From Acidaminococcaceae bacterium (GTDB taxonomy: Bacteria > Bacillota > Negativicutes > Acidaminococcales > Acidaminococcaceae), in contig JAFQZL010000048.1 of assembly GCA_017405945.1 (NCBI GenBank), forward strand, positions 1 to 64,000: DNA of 64,000 nt, given 5' to 3'. Position 1 is the first letter of the stretch; every line of letters starts with the position of its first letter. The notes beneath the pieces were generated by a model. It made no database searches. It was not told where the DNA came from and was given only the letters and a program-made list of their open reading frames with translations. Shown piece after piece: positions 59,169 to 64,000 of the stretch. Both the position numbers and the translations under genes were made by a program.

Positions 59169-59188
59169 TTTGGAAGAGAGGGAAGAAT

Positions 59189-59470
59189 ATGGCGAAAGAA
59201 GCATTATCTGACATTATGACGGAAAAACAGCTGGCGGAGTATCTGCACGTATCGGTATATACCGTGCGCCGGATGCGTCTTTCGGAGGGGCTGCCGGTGC
59301 TGAAGTTTGACAATATGCGGGCCATCCTGTACTACCGCCCTGCGGTGGAAGACTGGCTGCGGGCCAAGTCCGTCCCGCAGGACGGCGGGGACGGGGATAC
59401 GGCTGAAGAAGAGAAAGAAAGCGGGAAGGGCCGCCGCCAAAAATACGGCATGGCCCCCATCCCTGACTGA
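59189..59470 (+). CDS. Excisionase / HTH_17 DNA-binding protein
   Basis: The protein has 93 residues. MTEKQLAEYLHVSVYTVRRM followed by YYRPAVEDWLRAK is the MerR-like fold of excisionases. It lies 14 bp before the integrase, as is usual for xis-int pairs. An acidic tail follows. Confidence 0.85.
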   Translation: MAKEALSDIMTEKQLAEYLHVSVYTVRRMRLSEGLPVLKFDNMRAILYYRPAVEDWLRAKSVPQDGGDGDTAEEEKESGKGRRQKYGMAPIPD

Positions 59471-59484
59471 AAGGGGACAGTTCG

Positions 59485-60681
59485 TTGAACAAGATTCGGT
59501 TTGTCGGCGCAGTAGAAAAGACGGTGGACGGGAAGAAGGTGCTGTACCGCAAGTTTTATTTCCGTGCGCTGCTCCCTGACGGCAGGACCGTGAACAGCAC
59601 GAGGCTCCTGACGGTCGGTGAGGATGAAAAGGCTGCGTACCGTGAATTTGAGGTTGCCTGCTTACGGGAGGGAGGGAAGAAGGGTTCCCCCCTCCGGCTG
59701 GCGGCTGTATGCCGGGACCTGACGCTGACGCAGGTGATGGACCTGCACAGGGATTCCAAGGCTGATTACGAGAAGGCGACGACGCAGTACCACCACTACC
59801 TGCGGAAACGGATAGACGAGGCCCTGGGCGCGAAAAAGATACGCGACATCCAGCTGTGGCAACTGGACGAGTTCAGCCGCCGGCTTGCGAAGGACCCGAA
59901 CAGGCTGACGGGGAAGCCGTTGAGCCGTGTGACGGTCCACCGTGTGCAGGCGTTCCTTGTCCAAATCTTCCACTGGGCGTACAAGAAGGGGTACATTGAC
60001 ACCGATCCCACGGTAAAGATGGAACGCTTCAAGAAGGTGAAGAGCCGTGTCACCGCTCCCAAACAGCAGGCGGTGGACGAGCTGGCGGATATGCTGATGA
60101 AAGAGGACATCCCCGGACATTACCGCATCTTCGCTTTTCTCGCCCTGTTCACGGGGATGAGGCGGGAGGAGATACTCGGACTGCGCTGGTCGGACATCGA
60201 CTTTTCGGGGGACGTCATCCACGTCCGGCAGGCCAGGGCAAAGGTTCCGGGGGCGGGGGTTTCTGTAAAAGATGTGAAAAACGAGTTTTCAACGAGGGAC
60301 ATACCGCTGTCCCGCCATCTGAAGAAGATGCTGCTGGAATGGGACCGGGTGATCCGTTCGAGGAAGCGCGACCTGCGGATGCTGTCAGGCAAGGAGGCAC
60401 TGGAATACGTCGTCATCAACGAGTTGTCCGGCAAGACCGGGCATCCCGATACCTATACGCACTGGCTGTCAAAGTTCGTAAAGGCGCACGGGCTGGGGAA
60501 GATAACCCCCCATATGCTCCGGCATTATTTTGTGACATATCTCCTTTCATCAGGCGCCGACCTGAAGACCGTCATGTCCGTCGCGGGCCACAACGATCCG
60601 GGGACCACCCTCGCTATATACGCCGCTGCCACGGAAAGCGGGAAGGAAAAAGCGAAACGGTTGCTGGACGATATTATCTGA
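59485..60681 (+). CDS. int: Tyrosine-family integrase
   Basis: The protein has 398 residues with a TTG start after AAAGGGG. The N-terminal arm-binding and SAM-like core-binding domains are followed by the catalytic residues: Arg in FTGMRREEILGLRW (about 223), HMLRHYF (about 344), GHNDP and the nucleophile in TLAIYAAA (about 378). Integration into a chromosome is likely; no tRNA or obvious att repeat is seen beside it, so the joint may be elsewhere or circular. Confidence 0.93.
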   Translation: MNKIRFVGAVEKTVDGKKVLYRKFYFRALLPDGRTVNSTRLLTVGEDEKAAYREFEVACLREGGKKGSPLRLAAVCRDLTLTQVMDLHRDSKADYEKATTQYHHYLRKRIDEALGAKKIRDIQLWQLDEFSRRLAKDPNRLTGKPLSRVTVHRVQAFLVQIFHWAYKKGYIDTDPTVKMERFKKVKSRVTAPKQQAVDELADMLMKEDIPGHYRIFAFLALFTGMRREEILGLRWSDIDFSGDVIHVRQARAKVPGAGVSVKDVKNEFSTRDIPLSRHLKKMLLEWDRVIRSRKRDLRMLSGKEALEYVVINELSGKTGHPDTYTHWLSKFVKAHGLGKITPHMLRHYFVTYLLSSGADLKTVMSVAGHNDPGTTLAIYAAATESGKEKAKRLLDDII

Positions 60682-61048
60682 TGCTGTTTATACCCAAAAC
60701 ATCTAAAATGGCGGAAAACGCGGCGTAAATCGTTTTTAAGCAACGTTTTTCAATTTAACAAACGGATTGCTGTTTAAGGTGGTATTTGCGGGTTGCTGAC
60801 GGTTATATGAGCTTTCAGGGGTATTTTTAAAAGAAAGTTTTGCTTGCTGAACAAAAAGTTTCATCAAAACGAATTTACGGGTAACGGCGGTTTAAATCAA
60901 AATCCGGCACATTGTTGCGCCGGATTTATTTTTTTACTGTTTTTTTCTTGGATGAACCGTCTAATTACGAGTACCGTAATTACCATTATTGCGTTTCGTT
61001 TTCGCCATAATATCGGTATACCTTTATTGCTTATTTTGTTTGTCCTTT
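60682..61048. other. Gap after the integrase with a strong terminator
   Basis: 370 bp without a gene. AAATCCGGC (60900-60908) and GCCGGATTT (60919-60927) form a plus-strand terminator ending TATTTTTTT. TAAATCGTTTTTAAG at 60726-60740 is shared, inverted, with 55923-55936. An attachment site could lie here, but none can be identified from one window. Confidence 0.6.
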
Positions 61049-61249
61049 CTATATTCCCCGGTATTCCCCTGTAAGTTTCGGGCAAAGCCCCATCCCGCCG
61101 TCTTCCCGTGGAAGCCTTTTATAATCGTTGCGGACGGGGCAGGCCCGGTTAAGGCATTTATAACAGTCTGTCCGGTCTCTCTTTTTGCGTTTTTCCTGTC
61201 TGTCCATATACCATTTCATGGCATACCAGTCGTTAATTGAATTACTCAT
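61049..61249 (-). CDS. Small Cys-rich protein
   Basis: The protein has 66 residues: MSNSINDWYAMKWYMDRQEK, basic middle, then four cysteines (CYKCLNRACP ... LCPK), possibly zinc-binding. End of the minus operon at the right side. Not recognised. Confidence 0.65.
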   Translation of the reverse strand: MSNSINDWYAMKWYMDRQEKRKKRDRTDCYKCLNRACPVRNDYKRLPREDGGMGLCPKLTGEYRGI

Positions 61250-61263
61250 CGCATTATCCTTTT

Positions 61264-61440
61264 TTAGTACCTGTATCGGTATTTCTCACCGGCAAATCTT
61301 CCTGCATGGATGTATTTTTTTATAAAATCGGCGGCTTCGCCTTTGGTCGTCCCGGTAAAAGCCACGCCATGCTCGTCTTCCAGCTCCTTGATAAAGTTGA
61401 GCTGTTTGTATGTTGGTCTTTCATTCCGCCAGCCCATCAT
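61264..61440 (-). CDS. Small protein, 58 residues
   Basis: MMGWRNERPTYKQLNFIKEL then EDEHGVAFTGTTKGEAADFI and KKYIHAGRFAGEKYRYRY. KQLNFIKELE...F.G.T.GEA..FI resembles DUF3072-like, primase-associated short domains. AAGGGGGTG precedes ATG, which overlaps the previous stop (TAATG). Confident as a gene, not in function. Confidence 0.75.
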   Translation of the reverse strand: MMGWRNERPTYKQLNFIKELEDEHGVAFTGTTKGEAADFIKKYIHAGRFAGEKYRYRY

Positions 61441-61937
61441 TACACCCCCTTTCTTTCGGTATGTACATATCCCTCGTATTCTTCCAAACTGCGGATTTCA
61501 GGGATGCCCTGAAGGAATTTGAGAAAAATCTTGCCGATCTTCGGCATATTGGCCGGATCGTTGGTGTCAATATCATCGACAAGGGATTTCAGATACCAGT
61601 CAGGGTAAGTCTTTTCATCGTCACCGTTAAAAATAAACTCATCGTCTTCTTTGAGGTCCGGCCGGTAATGTCTTGACAGCGAATCTTCAAAGTACGCTGC
61701 GCTCCATCCGTCGTAGGGGACGCGCAGTTTCCGGCAAACGGTTTCTACTTCGTCGAAATGCCCGTAGCAGGCCTCCGAATCGACAAAATGGGCCACGGTA
61801 TCGTCATCATCCCAGTTATCGTTGTTCCACAGTTTTCCCTCGTGATAGAACTCTGCCTGGACCGCCTCGTTCAGTTCAGGGTATCTTTCAATGTCGCTTT
61901 TGAGGATGTCCAATGTCCCCGTATATCTGTCTGACAT
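61440..61937 (-). CDS. Acidic hypothetical protein
   Basis: The protein has 165 residues, rich in Asp/Glu (WNNDNWDDDDTVAHF; LKEDDEFIFNGDDEKTYPDW). Compact, with many aromatics. An ArdA-like DNA mimic would look similar in charge, but the ArdA signature is not recognisable. Same minus operon. Confidence 0.7.
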   Translation of the reverse strand: MSDRYTGTLDILKSDIERYPELNEAVQAEFYHEGKLWNNDNWDDDDTVAHFVDSEACYGHFDEVETVCRKLRVPYDGWSAAYFEDSLSRHYRPDLKEDDEFIFNGDDEKTYPDWYLKSLVDDIDTNDPANMPKIGKIFLKFLQGIPEIRSLEEYEGYVHTERKGV

Positions 61938-61952
61938 AATAGTTTCTCCCTC

Positions 61953-62300
61953 CTAATTTTCTTCCCCGGATGCACAGCCTGTGTTTGCCGTAATCGGCTT
62001 TTCGTAATATTCGCTGTCCCCGAAATTGCAGTAATATGTTCCGTTCTTTTCCGATGCGTAGGCGCACTCATAACAGTGTACGAGCCGGACGTTTCGGTTG
62101 TTGAGCCATGCGAGGCAGCTGTCCTGCGAGGCAAACTCCTCCGTCCATGCCTCCCCGGTGCTGTTGTCTATGCCGATTATGGTGAATCCGTTTCGGTAAT
62201 AGAACAGCCCTGACGGCTCGTATGAGCCGTCTGCGGTTCTGCTTAAAAACAGGGCATCGGCCTCGGCGGCCGTCAGTTCCCTTGGCGTCATACCGTTCAT
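61953..62300 (-). CDS. Hypothetical protein
   Basis: The protein has 115 residues. TPRELTAAEADALFLSRTAD is a helical start, then GFTIIGIDNSTGEAWTEEFA and a four-cysteine end (CYECAYA...YCNFGD). It overlaps the next gene by 4 bp (ATGA). Not recognised. Confidence 0.7.
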   Translation of the reverse strand: MNGMTPRELTAAEADALFLSRTADGSYEPSGLFYYRNGFTIIGIDNSTGEAWTEEFASQDSCLAWLNNRNVRLVHCYECAYASEKNGTYYCNFGDSEYYEKPITANTGCASGEEN

Positions 62301-62566
62301 TGTTTGTCACCGTCCGGCTTATACCGGAGATAATACAGGGCGGTCAGTATCACGGGAAAGGTTTTCTTTTCCAGAAAAGATACACTGATGACCAATGCTT
62401 CATCAAGGAATTTTTCCATCTCGTCCGCCGGGAGTTTGATGACATCCTGCTTATAATCTTCGGAGAGTTTCACTTCAGGAAGCAGGATGTTTCCTTTGGC
62501 GTCGGTTTGTGCAGCGATTTGACAGCGGTTCAGTTTTTTGATGATTTTTTTGGTTTTTTTGTCCAT
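62297..62566 (-). CDS. Small protein, paralogue of 39581-39835
   Basis: The protein has 89 residues. KKTKKIIKKLNRCQIAAQTD, DVIKLPADEMEKFLDEALVI and ALYYLRYK align with the 84-residue protein at 39581. Its recurrence on both strands suggests a useful accessory function, unknown. Confidence 0.7.
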   Translation of the reverse strand: MDKKTKKIIKKLNRCQIAAQTDAKGNILLPEVKLSEDYKQDVIKLPADEMEKFLDEALVISVSFLEKKTFPVILTALYYLRYKPDGDKQ

Positions 62567-62596
62567 TTGTTTTTCCTTTCTTCATATTATATTTGT

Positions 62597-62625
62597 GGGG
62601 GGCTGTCCCCTTTTCGGGGACAGCC
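62597..62625 (-). terminator. Hairpin after the DUF3846 gene
   Basis: GGCTGTCCCC and GGGGACAGCC pair around TTTTC, 6 bp beyond the stop; no T run on the minus side, so termination may be weak. Confidence 0.55.
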
Positions 62626-62631
62626 GTTTCT

Positions 62632-62955
62632 TTAATTGTCTTTGGGTAAGGGGAACATATCCTTGTACTTGGGTATCAGCTCCTCCGGTATGTCCGTCAG
62701 GTCATCTTCCCCGTCGCCACAGAGGAAGAACGTTCCGTAGAGGATGTCAAGTATCTTTCCCTCGTCGTCGTAAAAAGGCCGGTTTGCCCGGGATCTGTTG
62801 AGTTTCCCTTCCTCGTTCACCACAAGGGCCACGGGGTCGTCGAAGGGGTGGAGGATTTCGATATAGCCGTTAACGATGTGTTGCAACGATTCCAAATCGT
62901 TCTGTACATTTTTTACGACGGCTTTCCTGCCGGGTTCAAAAACGATGATTTTCAT
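62632..62955 (-). CDS. DUF3846 protein
   Basis: The protein has 107 residues from ATG 62955 with AAGGAG upstream. IVNGYIEILHPFDDPVALVV, NEEGKLNRSRANRPF and ILYGTFFLCGDGEDD match the DUF3846 pattern found in phage and plasmid accessory genes. Function unknown. Confidence 0.85.
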   Translation of the reverse strand: MKIIVFEPGRKAVVKNVQNDLESLQHIVNGYIEILHPFDDPVALVVNEEGKLNRSRANRPFYDDEGKILDILYGTFFLCGDGEDDLTDIPEELIPKYKDMFPLPKDN

Positions 62956-62971
62956 AGTCAGCATCTCCTTT

Positions 62972-63397
62972 TTAATATGAAAGTGTTGTGTTCCATTTCG
63001 GGTTATTAAGCAGTTTTCTTGCACAGGTTATTGTTTCATTGTCAAGGTTGACGAATTTGACTTCTTCTCGTGTGGCGATGACAGAGTAGGCTACGATGTA
63101 CCGCAGTTTCTCGTTGCCGATTTCCTGATAGATGAACGCCTCGTTCTCCGGCAGGATTTCTTTCAGCTTTTCCGCAAAGGCTTCTATGCCTACGATATCA
63201 GAGTCCTCGTCGTCCGGGCCTGTACAGAATTCGATGCCCCCGTAAGAGCCGAAGCCGTGATATGTCTTTCCGTCCTTGGTAAAGGAAAAGTCGTGGATGT
63301 TGTCTTCGCTGGCAAGGTTGCCGAACAGGGCCTCGTACTTTTTTTCATCGGTGACTTGGAAATAATTGGTGCGGGATACCGCCATATAGTTCGCCAT
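62972..63397 (-). CDS. Acidic hypothetical protein
   Basis: The protein has 141 residues with AAAGGAG before ATG. DFSFTKDGKTYHGFGSYGGI, FCTGPDDEDSDIVGIEAFAE; mixed fold, acidic. It lies 16 bp upstream of the DUF3846 gene. Not recognised. Confidence 0.7.
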   Translation of the reverse strand: MANYMAVSRTNYFQVTDEKKYEALFGNLASEDNIHDFSFTKDGKTYHGFGSYGGIEFCTGPDDEDSDIVGIEAFAEKLKEILPENEAFIYQEIGNEKLRYIVAYSVIATREEVKFVNLDNETITCARKLLNNPKWNTTLSY

Positions 63398-63412
63398 AAC
63401 AGTTCTCCTTTC

Positions 63413-63603
63413 AGGTTTCCGTAAGCTGATATAGTTTATGGTTCAGCAAAACATTCAGCCCGTAACCGGTGCATTCATATTCATCTTCGATTCGGTATAC
63501 GCTGATACGCCCATAGCGTTTTTTCAGTTCCTTATATTTGCAAAAAGTCTCTTTCAGTGAGTCAAACGATTTTGCATAGATGCGTATGGAATAATAGGAC
63601 TAA
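63413..63603 (-). pseudogene. 5'-truncated small gene at a junction
   Basis: On the minus strand the frame YSIRIYAKSFDSLKETFCKY, then KELKKRYGRISVYRIEDEYE and CTGYGLNVLLNHKLYQLTET is coding-like and ends 16 bp before the next gene, but upstream it meets a stop without any ATG, at the inverted repeat 63593-63650. The start has been removed by an insertion, deletion or recombination there. Confidence 0.65.
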
Positions 63604-63650
63604 ATTCAAAAGGCTCGGCAAATAAAGGGTTTTTGAAGCTTAGTCCTATT
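63593..63650. repeat. 11-bp inverted repeat at the junction
   Basis: AATAGGACTAA (63593-63603) and TTAGTCCTATT (63640-63650), with TTCAAAA/TTTTGAA inside. It may be a terminator, a small mobile-element end or a recombination scar. Confidence 0.6.
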
Positions 63651-63696
63651 TTGTTTAGCCCACAAATGAGACTAATGATCGATTTAAGGAGGAAAC

Positions 63697-63999
63697 ATGC
63701 GCAGAATGAAGATCTTTCTGCGAAGCGTAGTGCTGCCTGTAACTCTGGCAGTACTGTTAGCGATGTTGTTCCTTCCCGTCTATTACAAAGACAATCAGCT
63801 GAACATGCTCCTGATGTGGATCTGCATCGGAGTACCGTACGGTATTCGAAGGATGTTTCTTTGGCTTGTGCCGCATAAGTATGATCTTGCCGGCACGGTC
63901 GGAGTAGTTGCTTTGGATGTTGTGTTGGAAGGAATCATCGGAGGCTTCGCACTTATATTCCAAATTCTTAGAGGTGTAATCGAAACCGTAAAAGGGTAA
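63697..63999 (+). CDS. Small membrane protein
   Basis: The protein has 100 residues with AGGAGG before ATG. Three hydrophobic segments (VVLPVTLAVLLAMLFLPVYY; NMLLMWICIGVPYGI; VVALDVVLEGIIGGFALIF). It resembles small multi-span proteins of conjugative transposons, but the family is uncertain. The stop is at the window edge. Confidence 0.75.
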   Translation: MRRMKIFLRSVVLPVTLAVLLAMLFLPVYYKDNQLNMLLMWICIGVPYGIRRMFLWLVPHKYDLAGTVGVVALDVVLEGIIGGFALIFQILRGVIETVKG

Positions 64000-64000
64000 A

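Noticed and set aside
60682..61048. Attachment site next to the integrase
   Set aside because: No tRNA end or direct repeat with another part of the window could be found, so no att call is made.

Overview
The window reads as a 64-kb piece of a large mobile element (conjugative plasmid or integrative element) from an anaerobic, gut-type Bacillota host. That rests on AGGAGG ribosome sites, frequent TTG/GTG starts, TTGACA-17-TATAAT promoters, and a Cas12a crRNA handle (TAATTTCTACTCTTGTAGAT) identical to that of Acidaminococcus; a member of the Negativicutes is plausible but unproven. No rRNA, tRNA, ribosomal protein or metabolic operon apart from thyX was seen. No relaxase, type IV secretion or phage structural genes were recognised, so the transfer genes, if any, lie outside.

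Layout. 0-5 kb: an IS3 transposase fragment, an M48 peptidase with a repressor, topB and a tail-anchored protein. 4.9-10.2 kb: a complete Cas12a effector without cas1/cas2/cas4, between two CRISPR arrays whose 116-bp leaders are homologous and whose repeats have diverged in the 5' half; a 46-residue membrane peptide gene sits among the second set of repeats. 10.3-16.3 kb: ArdC-like antirestriction protein, a beta-helix protein, a candidate small RNA, a repressor, an ERF annealing protein. 16.6-20.8 kb: minus-strand operons of small accessory genes (YubB-like, RadC). 21.2-28.2 kb: a lower-GC defence island with an MmeI-like restriction-modification enzyme, two membrane proteins, and a PLD-nuclease/ATPase fusion paired with a catalytically dead resolvase-like protein. 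28.4-35 kb: ThyX, a second M48 peptidase, an IS110-type protein without its DEDD domain, a DUF1848 protein, two repressors, SSB. 36-48 kb: YqaJ exonuclease, ParA plus an RHH partner, RecD2-like helicase, CHC2/Toprim primase. 48-55 kb: PARP operon and two very large beta-helix proteins. 55-61 kb: serine recombinase, repressor, GNAT, replisome organizer with internal iterons, excisionase, tyrosine integrase. 61-64 kb: another minus-strand operon of small genes ending in a gene cut off at about 63.6 kb, then a membrane protein.

Most notable signal: five copies (about 17.6, 20.9, 35.2, 46.5 and 50.8 kb) of a roughly 185-bp non-coding hairpin, all in the same orientation, each directly upstream of a minus-strand operon. 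The outer and inner stems vary with compensating changes, while the middle stem and the apical loop are kept. When the plus strand is folded as single-stranded DNA, a TTGCGG box lies in the stem and a TAYRMT -10-like box lies at its base, with a mismatch at the -11 A in every copy. This is the arrangement expected of a single-strand promoter (Frpo type) that expresses leading-region genes from the incoming strand during conjugation, and the genes behind it (YubB-like, RadC, SSB nearby, a PARP, small acidic proteins) fit a leading region. A second network is a 20-bp operator, GTTAATGTATTGACRATAAC-like, overlapping the -35 boxes of ssb and several repressor genes.
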